Shown one piece after another: positions 1 to 10,415 of a stretch of DNA of 64,000 bases; within the stretch, counting starts at the first letter, position 1; the number at the start of each line of letters is the position of its first letter. Source of the DNA: Toxonevra muliebris. Its lineage: Eukaryota > Arthropoda > Insecta > Diptera > Pallopteridae. The notes under the pieces are model-generated. The model worked only from the letters and a program-made list of their open reading frames with translations, did no database searches and was not told the origin of the DNA. The DNA lies in contig OY829330.1 in assembly GCA_963691655.1 (NCBI GenBank), positions 20,425,224 through 20,489,223 on the forward strand, written 5' to 3'. The translations under genes and the position numbers were made by a program.

Positions 1-252
1 TTTTTGGAAAAGAAATCCTCAGTTTATGGAATATTTTCTACAATGTTGTTTTAATTAAAAGGCATAGAAATCATGTTTTTTTACTTGTATTCATTTATTA
101 TTTTATTTTTAATAAGAATTAAGGTTACGTATTTTTACAAACACTAACGGCGTCGTCGCCTTGAAATGATCAAAAGATCCTTATGGCCACCAAAAAATTA
201 TAAATTGAACTTTATTGAAATTCATATCTTTTGAATATATTTTATTTTTTTT
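1..252. other. AT-rich DNA, no gene seen
   Basis: No ORF, structured repeat or recognisable motif is visible. The stretch ends where the dispersed repeat at 253 begins. Confidence 0.6.
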
Positions 253-745
253 GAAGTGAAACTTCTTTTCTTTTGTCCTAGAGTAAAACCAACCGGATGT
301 GACGTCAGCGCGTAAGTTTGCAATGCGACATAATTTTGTCGAGCAATGTGCATGAGGGGCTAAATATCAATATTCCGTAACTGAATTCACGAGCAAACTA
401 TATAATAAACGATCCATAAATAGTTTTAATTCAATATAACATATTAATTACACACACACACACACGCCTATGGCAGAGAGAACAATGTGTAGCGCCGCCA
501 TCTTAAAGTTTATGACAGTTATACATTTCACACACAGATGGAGCAAATGTCCAAGGAATTACATGAAGATGTCGCACACAAAAAAGAGTTCGTCTTCAAT
601 TGTCATCGACATTACCGGTACAGAGTTGCAATTTTGTTCTAGAATTAATCCCAAAAAAAAAAAATTAGTTGTGTATTAACGAACACAAGGCAGAAGTGAA
701 ATTTCTTAAGCGATTGAAAAATTTCATTTGCTTGTGTTTCGTTTA
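253..745 (+). repeat. Dispersed repeat 'X', copy 1
   Basis: This segment matches 58345-58890 read on the opposite strand, over about 450 bp with scattered substitutions. Shared landmarks are GAAGTGAAACTTCTTTT at the left edge, a (CA)n run near 450-466, a block ending in TTAGTTTATGACAG-like sequence, and GAACACAAGGCAGAA near 680. Copy 2 interrupts another repeat, which shows X behaves as an insertion. No coding capacity is convincing; the small ORFs inside are low-complexity reading frames. The class is unknown. Both ends carry a related motif in inverted orientation (GAAGTGAAACTTC against AAGAAATTTCATTTC), so a degenerate foldback or MITE is possible. Confidence 0.8.
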
Positions 746-943
746 GTTTAGGGATGTGCACTTCAGTTGCCCTCTGCCGACGTCGTGTGCATGAAGGTGC
801 TTGAAGCGATGTGTAAATTTAAAGACGAGCGATGGTGGTTTTGTTGTGTGTACACATACACATTATTGTTGTTGTTTTGCCAAAAGCACACATAAATGTG
901 CATGTATATGTGCAAAAAACGAACATAAGAGAAGAGAGTACAC

Positions 944-1099
944 CAGTGGCAGATACAAAAAAATTTTCTGGGGGGATCATAAATATTAAAAATTTTCCAT
1001 ATATTTATATCAGATATTACTATTTCATGTATTTGAAAAATTTTCGGGGGAGGGGCGGAGTGCGAAATGGTCCCATTTATCCCCTTGCAACTGCCACTG
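944..1099. mobile_element. Short hAT-type MITE candidate
   Basis: The termini are inverted: CAGTGGCAGATAC on the left and the reverse complement of CAGTGGCAGTTGC on the right, enclosing 156 bp. The CAGTG start agrees with the hAT terminal consensus (YARNG). The flanking octamers GAGTACAC and GCCTACAC match at 6 of 8 positions, as an old 8-bp TSD would. No coding capacity. Confidence 0.6.
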
Positions 1100-2310
1100 G
1101 CCTACACAATTGTGAAGCAGAGTGAAAAAAAAAACAATTAAAAAAAGCAAAAATAGCTCGATTGACGACAAATTGTTAACTTGGCCACACTTATGTGGAG
1201 AGTGAGTGAATATAACAGAGAGTGAATATAACTGCCAGAACGCCGAAGAAATGTGAGCATTGGCAGTAGGAATGCCAACTTATAAGGAATTCCTCTAATT
1301 GTTGGGAATCGACTTCAATTTTAGTTAGTTGTAGGAAATTGGGGAGTGAGATCGTTTTAGTGGGCGACAGAAAATTTTAATTTTTTGTCAATTTGTAGAT
1401 ATGAAAAGTATATATTTTTTGTATAGAACCTTTTATTAATTTTTTATTTTTATTATTCTTTAATATTTGTTAAAAGTATTTGCATACATTATATACATGT
1501 ATAAAAGTTGTAATCGTAAAGAAAAATATTATTTACTTTTTGTGTTAATTATTAATTGGATCTAAAATATAGAGTTCGCATCCCTGATCAGCACGCAGCA
1601 GTGCGTTTGCTGCTTCTCTTCGTTAATACACAGTTTAGTTTTTTTTTTTCAAAAAATATATCAATAGTCACAAACCACTTCGCTTGAAATAGAGACGCCG
1701 ACTTAAAAATTCAAAAGAAAAACAAAGCGTATGCGATTATCTGCTAAGGCCAAAAGAGTAAAGCTAGTTTTTTGTATACACAAAAATTTTGTATGGAGAA
1801 CATTTTTGGTATATTCGTCTCTTTCTTACATTTTCATTTTTTATGCAAAAATAGTATATAAGTTTGATTATCTTATTTTATTCTAAAGAAGGTAATTTGT
1901 TCTTTTATGGTATTTTGATACTTTGGTTTTGCAGTCAAATGGTGCTTGAATTTTTATATGCTGGTGCGACTAAATTTTGGAAAAAAACAGGTTTATGGAA
2001 ACGTCCATTGTTCCATGCGCATTTATTTTAACAATAGACCAAGTAATTCATAAAACCTTTTGAGCTAAAGTTTTATGCCGAGACGCGTTGTAAGGACTAA
2101 GTTTTAGAAAAAAATTATATTTGAAGATTGGGCATCTTCTTTACCGCACTCATATTTTCTTGTGTTTTATTAACTTTTTTATCTTACTTTTCTTTAATTT
2201 TAGTTTTAACAATTTCATTGAAACTTGGGATTTGATTTCAATTGGTGGGCAGCACCGCAATTAAATTTCCAAAAATGAAGAAAAAACTTACTTCAAATTG
2301 AACACCATGG
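1100..2310. other. AT-rich DNA, nothing assigned
   Basis: No ORF above background and no clear repeat partner in the window. The part after about 2160 may be upstream sequence or intron of the P-like transposase pseudogene that becomes recognisable at 2311, but I cannot identify its missing N-terminal exons. Confidence 0.4.
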
Positions 2311-2822
2311 TTGCATGAAAGGAGCACATTTTTCTTCATTTTGAGGAAAATTTACATAAACGAGAGAAATTTTCGTGGATTTAAATTGAGGAAAGTTTTT
2401 CTTTGTTCTAGAGATGGGTATTTTTCTGGGTGCAATTTAAAGAACAATTTTGAAACTCCTGATGGAACAGTTAATTTTGATGTAATTAGAGAATTATTTG
2501 AGTTAGAAAACTCAAAAGTAACGAAAATGACTAGATTAACTCAATCCCATATTGAGCCAACAACATTCGAAAAAATGCGTGTAAATCTTGCAGTCCAAAA
2601 ACTTAGTCATACCGTAAGTGCTGCGATACAATCTGCTAATGAGAATAAGCAATTCAAAATAAATGCGCCTGAAGTTGTTAATTCAACTGCTAAATTTATT
2701 AAAAAAATAAATACATATTTTGACTGCCTAAATGGTAAAATACTTAATGATCCTAATCCTTTAAGGCGTGGACTGCAATGGTTGCATATATCAAACAGAT
2801 TGATTACAAAGGCAATAAAATC
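2311..2822 (+). pseudogene. P-like (THAP9-type) transposase, copy 1, left part
   Basis: The frame encodes the middle to C-terminal half of a P-superfamily transposase. After residue 45 it reads LKNNFETPDGTVNFDV, then a stretch RVNLAVQKLSHTVSAAI and FIKKINTYFDCLNGK, which are conserved between P-element and THAP9 proteins downstream of the catalytic core. The N-terminal THAP domain and catalytic core are absent here. The first residues may be intron read-through, so the start is not a real start codon. The frame is cut at 2822 by the hAT element starting at 2823, and the homology resumes at 4549. Even with the insertion ignored, the two halves are in different frames, so another indel is present. 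The minus-strand copy at 5870-7029 confirms the family. Confidence 0.75.
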
Positions 2823-3224
2823 TAGTGTCCTACCGAAACCGACTTTTTCGGCCGAAACCGAATTTCGGCCATTTTTCTAATATTAGGCCGAAACTTTTTA
2901 ATATATATGTATGCATCTGTGGTCACAAGGCATAACAGCATAAGTGTGTTTTTTGTATTTTACAGGAGAGTACTTCAAAGGTTCAAGTGCTAAGAGTAAT
3001 CAGGTTGAGTTGTGCTATTTTTCCGCCCTAATATCTCGTAACCACTGAACCGAGACAATATGAAAACGGAAATGAAGATTCAAATTATGATAATAACTCG
3101 AATTCGACAAAACTCGAGTTGTGTTGTTATTGCTTGTGACCACAGATATGTTAAAAACAAAATTCAAATCATTTTAGTTATTTTTTTAATTAAAACTAAA
3201 AAAAAAAAAAATCCATGTATATTC

Positions 3225-3518
3225 GGGCGTACCAATTCTTTTTTTTTTTTTGAAAAGTACGTTGACAGAAAAATCCTATATTCGATTCTGTTGAACTTTG
3301 CCGAAGAAAGTATGGCAAAAAAAAATGGATCCTACGTAAAATTCGAATAAGTTTCAGTACTACGTACTGTAGTTGTTTGAATAAATCGATAGTTACTTTT
3401 AATATTAATTTAACTTCTACGAATATTACGGGGGGTAAGCTCCATTTTTTTGTCATAGAATATGGAACTCTTCTGTCGGTACTCCGAAAAAAATTCACCC
3501 ATACAAATTGGTACGCCC
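3225..3518. mobile_element. Small inverted-repeat element nested in the hAT
   Basis: The left end GGGCGTACCAATT is the exact reverse complement of the right end at 3506-3518. The arms stay recognisably inverted for roughly 90 bp (for example GACAGAA followed by a CCTATATTC-like block). TA lies to the right at 3519-3520; the left flank has no clean TSD. It directly abuts the mariner derivative. Class unknown, Tc1/mariner-type MITE possible. Confidence 0.5.
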
Positions 3519-3666
3519 TAATATACATTCTGTCAAATAAGTACCCGGAAATTCTCATTTTAAATTTTCCCTCTGAGAATATTTCAAAAAAAATTTTTTT
3601 CCCAGGTTGGCACAACTGTCAATCACTATTCTGTGAATTTTTATTGCTATGTGTCATTTAGTTTGG

Positions 3667-3849
3667 TTACGGCGTCATTAAGAACAAGTCAACCTTTTGT
3701 GTGCGTTGCGATTTCGGTTTCGGCTCATTTTTGGCGCGCCATTCCGATGATTGTTGACTTGTTTGCATATCGTACTCGAAAACCCATGTCTCGTCACCAG
3801 TTATGATGCGTTCGATGAACGTTGGATCGGAATTTACGCGTTCAAGCAT
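3667..3849 (-). pseudogene. Mariner transposase, catalytic-core fragment
   Basis: The minus-strand frame reads DPTFIERIITGDETWVFEYD, which contains the TGDETW motif carrying the first catalytic aspartate of mariner DDD transposases, followed by QQSSEWR, also typical. Downstream catalytic residues are missing because the frame runs into the inverted repeat. It lies in a different frame from the N-terminal fragment, so an internal deletion joined them. Confidence 0.85.
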
Positions 3850-3863
3850 GTCTTCTTACTTAC

Positions 3864-4016
3864 TTACTGCGATTCACTTTTTGAAGAAAATTCAGATCTT
3901 TTGGCACCAATCGCGCTGAGACTTTCCGCATACCAAAAAAATATCGTTTTGGCACAAGAAATTTCGTTTGAAACACAAAATTTCACACAAACTCTTTGTT
4001 CGATATTTATATCCAT
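3864..4016 (-). pseudogene. Mariner transposase, N-terminal fragment
   Basis: The minus-strand frame starts at an ATG (4014-4016) and reads MDINIEQRVCVKFCVSNEIS, the kind of helix-turn-helix opening seen in mariner transposases. After about 35 residues similarity is lost, and the frame ends at a stop at 3864. The remainder of the DNA-binding domain is deleted. Non-functional. Confidence 0.75.
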
Positions 4017-4548
4017 AGTAAAAATCGCAACGCACACAAAAGGTTGACTTGTTCTTAATGATGCTGTAACCAAACTAAATGACACATAGCAATAAAAATT
4101 CACAGAATAGTGGTTGACAGTTGTGCCAACCTGGGAAAAATTTTTTTTTGAAATATTCTCAGAGGGAAAATTTAAAATGAGAATTTCCGGGTACTTATTT
4201 GACAGAATGTACATACTTATATATGTATATATAAAATAACAAAAATATTATTTTAACAATAAAGAAAATACATATTAAAGGCACTAAAAAAATACATCTT
4301 GTGGTATAGGTACAAATGAAATTCACATTTTTATTTTCATATTCAAAATTGAATAACTTTATGTTATATGCTAAAAATAAAAACAGTCCTTTGCGTACTG
4401 AAATGCAATTTACAGTAAAATTTATAAAGTTTCGGTTTCGGCCAAATATTCTGCCATATTTTTTGCCGAAACCGAAACTTAGCCGAAACCGTATTCTTGG
4501 CCGAAACCGTAACCGAAACCGAATATTCGGTCGCACACTAATAAAATC

Positions 4549-5442
4549 CATTGCGTAAATGGATTAATACAAACAACTAACGGTATATTGGGCTTAGCGG
4601 AAGAAATATTCAGGGAAAATTTAAATGTGATGTTTATTCTAACCAGCCCTTTCAATCAAGATCCTTTAGAAAACGCGTTTTCTTACATTCGAGCGAAAGG
4701 GGGTCATTGCAAAAATCCGTCGGTTTATGAATTTAACACTATTATAGCTAAACTTCTATCGCTAAAACTTCTTCAATTCAATACACAATCTACCTGCATT
4801 GAGGATGATGATGTTATGTTATCGGTTGACTTTTATTCAATTTTAGAAGATGCGCAACAATCTATTGAGGAAGGTAATGAATATATAAGCTCTCCATTTT
4901 GTTACGAAGACATTGTTGAAGATAATTTCCCATATTTTGATAACAATTTTGACTGTTTTAACTCCGCTTACGTACCAATTGAACTCACTTCAAGCAGATA
5001 TTTTGTAGGGTGCATAGCAAGACGTATTGTTTGCGACAGGTATAAAGGAGAGATAGTTAAGACTGATGAAATTTTAGTTTATCCATCTGAAATGTTTATT
5101 CACGAAAAAAATTACCAACTGCAATCAGATTTTGGCAGCTTATGTGCTTCAACAGATTTATTTTTTGAAATTTGTAAAATTCACATAAAAGTTTTTGAAA
5201 AAATATTTACTGAAAATAAAAAACTAGAAAAAATAAAATGTTTTATAATAGAAAAATGTAAACAATGTACCAAAGAAAGCCCCTACTCATTCTGGTTTGA
5301 TGAGAGCGATGTATGTTATTCGCACAGAATGCAAATGCTCAGTTTCTTAATTAAAATTTTATTACGCAAGCATTGTTCGTGGACTACATTTAAAAATAAT
5401 AAATCAAAAATCTCGAAAATACAGATCTTGTCCCATAACTAA
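4549..5442 (+). pseudogene. P-like transposase, copy 1, C-terminal part
   Basis: Homology resumes right after the hAT TSD. The frame contains NPSVYEFNTIIAKLLSLKLL, preceded by FNQDPLENAFSYIRAKGGH. This matches the conserved 'QDxLENxFSxIR..GG..NP' block near the C-terminus of P-element and THAP9 transposases, where a late catalytic acidic residue lies (the E of LEN). The rest, to the stop at 5440-5442, has paired cysteines (KCKQC, DVCYSH) and no assigned domain. It continues the gene fragment at 2311-2822 in a shifted frame. The minus-strand copy has recognisable equivalents of these blocks. Confidence 0.8.
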
Positions 5443-5869
5443 TTATAAATTTCCACTTTTGTTTTTTTGGATGTGTACAAACTTAACTATATTGTTACTT
5501 TTCGATTTGTCAACATTATTGGCCATTGATCATGTACCCAAAATTTGCTACGCTATGAACAGTTCTGTAAGTCATTGTATGCATATGTAAAAACCAAATG
5601 TAATGGTTTTTTTCTTTTGTATGTTACGAAGTAAATCTGTTGGTGCACACAAACTTTCAAAATCAAATCGCTAATTGTAATTTTTTTTATAAATAAAAAC
5701 TTCGAAAGGGGAATCTAAAATTTCGATAACTTTACTGGAACCATTTACAAGTTCTCACAAGTTAGGCGTTAGAAGTTAGGAATTGAAGCAGTCCAAATTT
5801 TTATGAAAATACATAGGTCTCAAAATTTTACCAATTTCTACATAATCTTATGCCGGGTGATCATTATAT
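5443..5869. other. Spacer between the two P-like copies
   Basis: AT-rich DNA between the converging 3' ends of the two P-like pseudogenes. It probably includes their 3' untranslated or terminal sequences, but I could not identify matching terminal inverted repeats. Confidence 0.4.
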
Positions 5870-7029
5870 ATATATATCTTCATCATCAATGCAATTTGTT
5901 GGAGGATTAAATTGCAACAGCTTCAAAGATAATAATTTTGCAGTTCTAGCATAAATTCATGTACTGAAGGATTTTCGCAATGCCCGCGCGAATATATGAA
6001 ATTTGTTTTTTTTTTAAATGGGTCCTAATTGAACTGACTAGTTAAAATAATAAAATGTTAGTTTTCCTGAAAAGTTTTCACAGCTAAAAACAAAATGACT
6101 TTTTTCGTTTGCAGTAAACCATCGAAGCAATATATTTCATTGCCTTTGTATATTAGCTGGATGCAGTATGTTAGCAATTGTTGTAATTTTGTTTTAACGT
6201 CGGTATTAGATTCTAAGGTACATTTAAAAGATTTGCGATAATTGAAATATTTAAATATTTATTTAAAATCAAAATTTTTTTACAAGTTTTTCAGTGGACT
6301 CAACTTTTTCTGAGCAGTTTCTTTTAATTTGTTTTTGCTTTTTGCAGATTTCATTGCAACAACACTGATGCCTTAAGTTTTAACTGCTAAGTTAACGCGT
6401 ATTTTCCCAAAAGTTATTGGCTGAACATGTGACAAAATTTGCAGTTTCTAACTCAAAAACCTCTCTTTTGACGTCAAACTGAATTGTGCCATCAGGATTC
6501 TCAAAGTTAGCCTTAAGAAGGGCGTTTCTTAAAAACTTGAACAAATTTGGTACATAAAATAATATGTATATATAAATTCACGCCTTTGTTTACAAAATAT
6601 GGTTATTCTACGAATGCACCCAAGAGATTAAAACATTTCCAATTGTTTGGGCATTGGTCATAAATTATCACTTGTACTTTTAAATGCATTTCTGTTGCAA
6701 TCTGTATGTTATTAGTATAATTTTTTCAAAACATAACCTTTAATGGAAGTTTCTGGAGCAAAATAATTAAAAACAAATATCCATTTTGAAAATGAGTCCC
6801 TCAGCATAAAAGTGTAGATTTGACCGGCACCTTTATTAGTTCGATTGTAGCCTAAATCTTCCAATGCATCTATAACATCGACTGAAATATTATAACTCGA
6901 ATTCCTCCTTATTACAACTTGTATATACATACATATACATATGTTAATTCCTGGTTGCGAACTTTTTAATTCATACCATCCACGTAAAGAGGAAGTACTT
7001 GGTAGGTTAAAATTTAAGGTATTACGCAA
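5870..7029 (-). pseudogene. P-like transposase, copy 2
   Basis: Read on the minus strand, successive frames give parts of the same transposase family as 2311-5442, in the right order: PSTSSLRGWYELKSSQPGI and a catalytic-core stretch (DALEDLGYNRTNKGAGQIYT, residues 52-71 of the frame at 6712-7029). Then come IIYDQCPNNWKCFNLLG, NFENPDGTIQFDVKREVFEL (near 6470-6530), ITFGKIRVNLAVKT (near 6380-6420), NPSVHEFMLELQN (near 5940-5980) and LLSLKLLQFNPPTNCIDDED (near 5875-5940). Stops and frameshifts separate the blocks, so it cannot make a protein. It preserves more of the core than copy 1 and lacks a THAP domain. The two copies lie tail to tail. Confidence 0.78.
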
Positions 7030-7177
7030 AAATAATTAAGTTGAGATGGATCATTAATAGACGCTTTGTGGGAAAGAGCTTTTTTAGTTTTAGTATTTTT
7101 GAATGTACTGAGTAGCTCATCTAGATATTTTTTATTGTCTTTGTTTCTAAAAAAAAATTAACTAGCTTAAATTATCC

Positions 7178-7630
7178 AATTTGATGGATTATTCTCGTAC
7201 TATTTTATTTTCATTCATTTTTATATAATCCATATAACTCATTTATGTATATATTATGTTTTGAAAAATAAATCTATAAATCATTTATAAATTATTTTAT
7301 GTTATTAAATTCTTATTAAAACCTTAAATACTAATAGCACATTAACTTCGGCGTAAAATAACTACTCCGCTATAACAAATTATTAAAAAAAAAAACTAAA
7401 TTGTTTAATCCATTATTTTTGTTCTACTTTATTTTCATTCTTTTACATATAATATATAAAGCCCATTTATTGTATACATATTCCTATTCTGTTTGAAAAA
7501 TAAATCTTTAAATCGTTTATAAAAAAATACATGTAACTAAATTGTTTGTTATTAAACCCACAAATTCTACTTATCCATATACTTCGACGTAGAATAAATA
7601 CTTTGTCGACATGACCGATTATTTTTTTCT
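7178..7630. repeat. Diverged tandem duplication, unit of about 225 bp
   Basis: About 7178-7390 and 7405-7630 align in direct orientation. Shared markers in order are ATTTTATTTTCATTC, GAAAAATAAATCT followed by a TAAATC.TTTATAAA block, and CTTCGRCGTARAATAA near the end. The two units are considerably diverged and AT-rich. No coding function. Confidence 0.65.
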
Positions 7631-8517
7631 TCTTCTTCCAAAAAATTCCATAAAATCTACTCTACAGTTGTCATGAATGCATATTTGGCATAACTTTGCC
7701 ATTCATCCATACATTCGTCGTTGTTTGCACAAAGAAAACAGAAAATATTTATATCTAAAAACACAAAATTTCATTGCTTATGCTTTGGCAAAGATCTTCG
7801 CGTGTAGTTACAATTACCTTTCACTTGTAATTTGTGCTTTGATATTTCGTCAGCATATACGAGTACACACGACAGTTTCACTATGATTTTTCAAAAAAAT
7901 TGCTTTGCCATGCTTCGGTAAAATTCTGTGCTTGATATTTTTCAAAGCAACAACAAACAAAAAAACGTACTCTTTGGTGTCTTACTTTATTTTTAGCTCT
8001 CTTGATTTCCTCACTCTCTTGCTTTTCAAAATATTTTTTCTCTTTCTGAATTAACATAAATTTTTATGCGGACAATCAAATGCATGGAGTGAGACATCTT
8101 TATATTATTAAGATCTTTGATACAATGCTTTGGTGTGTTTCGTTCCTTTGTAGAAAGAGTATAGATTGTAAAGAGGTCGCTATTCGCTCTTGTTGAAATT
8201 TGAACAAAGAAATGTAGAAACCAGCAACGTGGTGCAATACCGATGGTTTGACAGCGACGGTTGTCGACACATCCAGCGGACAAAAATGTATGAATGGATG
8301 AGTTTGACGTGTTTGATAAAACAATTATTTAACATTTCTTTGGCAAATAACATTCAACATTTACAGTGTTTATATATTCTTTATATACAAATATGTAAAC
8401 GTTTAGTTGCGGTTTCATATAACTGAATATTTTTCTACTGATTTTATGAAATCAAAATGCGAAGAAATTGTTGAAATATTTTAGTTGAATATATTTTGCT
8501 AAAATGTTGGAACTTTT
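7631..8517. other. AT-rich DNA, nothing assigned
   Basis: Only short, low-complexity ORFs are present. A block near 8208-8235 (AAATGTAGAAACCAGCAACG) resembles 8635-8660 inside the following inverted-repeat element, so part of this stretch may be an older relative of that element. Confidence 0.4.
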
Positions 8518-8952
8518 CATATTTTATAAACTTATAAATAAATTATCCTCCTTGTACATTTTTTTACATTCACAAAAACAAATCTTCTTCTTACTATGAT
8601 ATTTGGCAAATGCCTTTTTTTCTTTTCTGTTACAAAATGTAGAACCACAACGAGGTGCAATGTTAAAACGATTGAAAATGTTAAATTTGAAATTCTGTAA
8701 TGGCTTATTTTCGTCAACTATAGGGAAAACAACGAAAAAACATCTCTTCTTCTTATTCTTTGCTTTGGTTTCTGATACAATCAGATTTTAACATGAGATG
8801 CAGTGTTAATTCTCTTATACATGCTAAATTTCATATATCGCTGCTACGATACCATGTAAACAAACAATTATGTAAGACAAAGATTTGTTGGTATGAATGT
8901 AACAAAATGTACAAGGAGGATAATTTATTTATAAGTATATGAAATATAAAAT
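8518..8952. mobile_element. Inverted-repeat element (foldback/MITE)
   Basis: About 80 bp at 8518-8600 are repeated in inverted orientation at 8868-8952. The core AAATTATCCTCCTTGTACAT is perfectly matched, and ACAAATCTTYKTCTTAC lies further in. The 435-bp interval has no coding capacity. TSDs are not clear, so the class is uncertain. Confidence 0.7.
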
Positions 8953-9380
8953 ACTAGGTGGGCTTCGCCCAGCTTCGTTGTCCAGACCTGGCAAAGTAGG
9001 GGTAATGCAAAAATTACAACAACTAAAACTTTTGCAAGAGATATATTTATATGAGCGTGCCAGTCTCCGATCAAAATCGAATCATTGCACTAATCATTCA
9101 TTTCATTTGCATGAGTAGTTCCATTTCCACGTGTTTAATGGTGTCAACATTCTTCTCAGTTATTGCTATCAACATCCCATCTTAACATACAAACCTTCAT
9201 CATCTTTCTTACTATGGCTCTCTAATAACTATCAACATATATTCTTTACAACTTAATTTTGATTGCTTGCCTTACTGTTCAAATTTTCTAGGAGAAGCAA
9301 AAAACATTTTTGTATTTGGAGTACTGCTTCGAGAATTTGTAATTTAAACAAAAAGAAAAGATTGCAAGTTTTCAGAGTAG
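8953..9380. other. Unclassified DNA with a repeat fragment
   Basis: The stretch around 8965-9075 (GCTTCGTTGTCCAGACCTGG, then AAAGTAGGGGTAATGCAAAA) resembles parts of 43425-43490 and 46740-46830, which share CTACGCT..C...TCTGGAAAAGT. It may be a degraded third member of that repeat. The rest up to the LTR element shows nothing. Confidence 0.4.
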
Positions 9381-9384
9381 GTTT

Positions 9385-10209
9385 TGTAAGGACTCAAAAT
9401 ATTAGAGTTATTTTGACCCCACAATTTAAATGTAACATATGTATGAATATATAAAATGAAGTAAACTAATATGAACAGAACGGTACAACAGGAGGAAAAT
9501 TAGTATAAAAGGACATGCATTAAACAGAACAAGACACTCAGACTTAGATCGTGGTCTAAGGTAGTAACTTGGTGGTTCTATTGTCCTCTATTTGCTAGAT
9601 TATATGTAATAAACCAACCGATGCGTCCGCACGGTAGGCTAGTACAAAAGAGTCGTTAGTTTATATCAGCAGAGCGTCCGCATGCTAGGTTCTTCATAAG
9701 ACATTATTCATTCGTGAGGTATTAATTGGATCTTGGCGTAAGTCCTTACGTCAAGATTAAGTTTCCACTGAGGTATTAATCGGCACCAGGGGGTCGTATC
9801 CACGTACCCTGGTGTAGCGAACACACGTAGTTGCCACGGACCATACAAAAAACGACAATGACCTAACCATCGTATCACGAACACACACAAAGGAAACATA
9901 CGAACGCAAACCGAGCGCCAAGGAAGGCAAACGAAGGCAAACGAGCGCCAAGGAAGGCAAACGAGCGCCAACGAAGGCAAACGAACGTCCGAGAAGGACG
10001 ATTGAGGAGCTACAAGGAACAAACAAAGACTGTACGAGGTACCAAGAATAAAAATAGTCAAGTGTATTTAAAACCAACAGTGAAGAAAATAAATAAACAA
10101 GTGAACAAAGAAAACCGAAACGAACTATCGTGAGTTATTATTTACGCACCCTGGTTACTCGCTGAGTATACCCTGACGAAAAGAAAAGGAACCAGGAAGG
10201 TTCATTACA
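9385..10209 (+). repeat. 5' LTR
   Basis: Begins TGTAAGGACTC and ends GGTTCATTACA, with TG..CA termini. Relative to the 3' LTR it lacks about 41 bp after AATGAAGTAAA and has extra copies of an AGGCAAACGAGCGCCA-like unit near 9910-9990. A solo LTR of a sister family at 31390-32150 shares its 3' end. Confidence 0.95.
9504..9510 (+). promoter_or_regulatory. TATA box of the 5' LTR
   Basis: TATAAAA followed by GGACATGC, with a CACTCAGACT initiator-like sequence about 30 bp downstream. The same arrangement recurs in the 3' LTR at 16930-16936. It would direct genomic RNA synthesis by RNA polymerase II; this role is inferred from position. Confidence 0.6.
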
Positions 10210-10211
10210 AA

Positions 10212-10229
10212 TGGCGCCCGAGCAGGGAC
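10212..10229 (+). other. Primer-binding site, tRNA-Lys type
   Basis: TGGCGCCCGAGCAGGGAC starts two bases after the 5' LTR. It matches the complement of the 3' end of tRNA-Lys(UUU) (TGGCGCCCGAACAGGGAC) at 17 of 18 positions. This tRNA would prime minus-strand cDNA synthesis. Confidence 0.85.
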
Positions 10230-10243
10230 TCGTAAAATAAAAC

Positions 10244-10331
10244 AAAACAAAGAAAGTGGCTCGCAAAATAAACAGAGATAGTGACTCAAAACAAAGAAAG
10301 TGGCTTGCAAAATAAACAGAGATAGTGACTC
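10244..10331 (+). repeat. 44-bp tandem duplication in the leader
   Basis: Two direct copies (10244-10287 and 10288-10331) differing at one base, each beginning AAAACAAAGAAAGTGGC and ending GATAGTGACTC. They lie between the primer-binding site and gag, where packaging signals of LTR elements often reside; any such role is inference. Confidence 0.85.
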
Positions 10332-10415
10332 GTAAAACAAGCAAACAGTGAATTTTAAAAGAGAGCAAAGAACTCCACATTGAGAGAAAAAAAAAAAAAC
10401 ATTTATATAAACATA

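Larger units (their letters stand above)
3526..4209 (-). mobile_element. Internally deleted mariner with long inverted repeats
   Basis: The element is flanked by TA dinucleotides (3524-3525 and 4210-4211). It begins CATTCTGTCAAATAAGTACC and ends with the reverse complement of that sequence; the inverted repeats run for about 185 bp each. Between them, on the minus strand, lie a mariner transposase N-terminus (3864-4016) and a catalytic-core fragment (3667-3849), so the central part of the gene is deleted. It sits inside the hAT element. A transposase-free relative with the same ends is at 49630-49874. Confidence 0.88.
2823..4540. mobile_element. Non-autonomous hAT element, copy 1 (8-bp TSD)
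   Basis: The termini are TAGTGTCCTACCGAA on the left and the reverse complement of TAGTGTGCGACCGAA on the right. The octamer ATAAAATC flanks it exactly on both sides (2815-2822 and 4541-4548). An 8-bp TSD plus a TAGTG start fits the hAT superfamily. Subterminal regions are rich in GGCCGAAAC/TTCGGCC repeats, a usual setting for hAT transposase binding sites. It encodes no hAT transposase. Its 1718 bp include a mariner derivative (3526-4209) and another small inverted-repeat element (3225-3518). It is inserted into the P-like transposase pseudogene. A second copy lies at 36784-38153. Confidence 0.9.

Noticed and set aside
470..1125. Small plus-strand ORFs near the start of the window
   Set aside because: They overlap repeat X and the hAT MITE and contain homopolymer or CA-repeat translations.
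9900..9995. CRISPR-like regularly spaced repeats in the LTR
   Set aside because: The AGGCAAACGAGCGCCA-like units are contiguous tandem repeats inside a eukaryotic LTR, with no spacers.
9708..10077. Antisense ORFs of about 110 codons in the LTRs (also 17183-17483 and 31487-31781)
   Set aside because: They arise from the repeated purine-rich LTR sequence read backwards, occur in every LTR copy and match no protein family.
10212..10229. A vertebrate-retrovirus insertion, because the primer site resembles that of lentiviruses
   Set aside because: Only the shared use of tRNA-Lys explains the match; gag and pol are of insect gypsy type.
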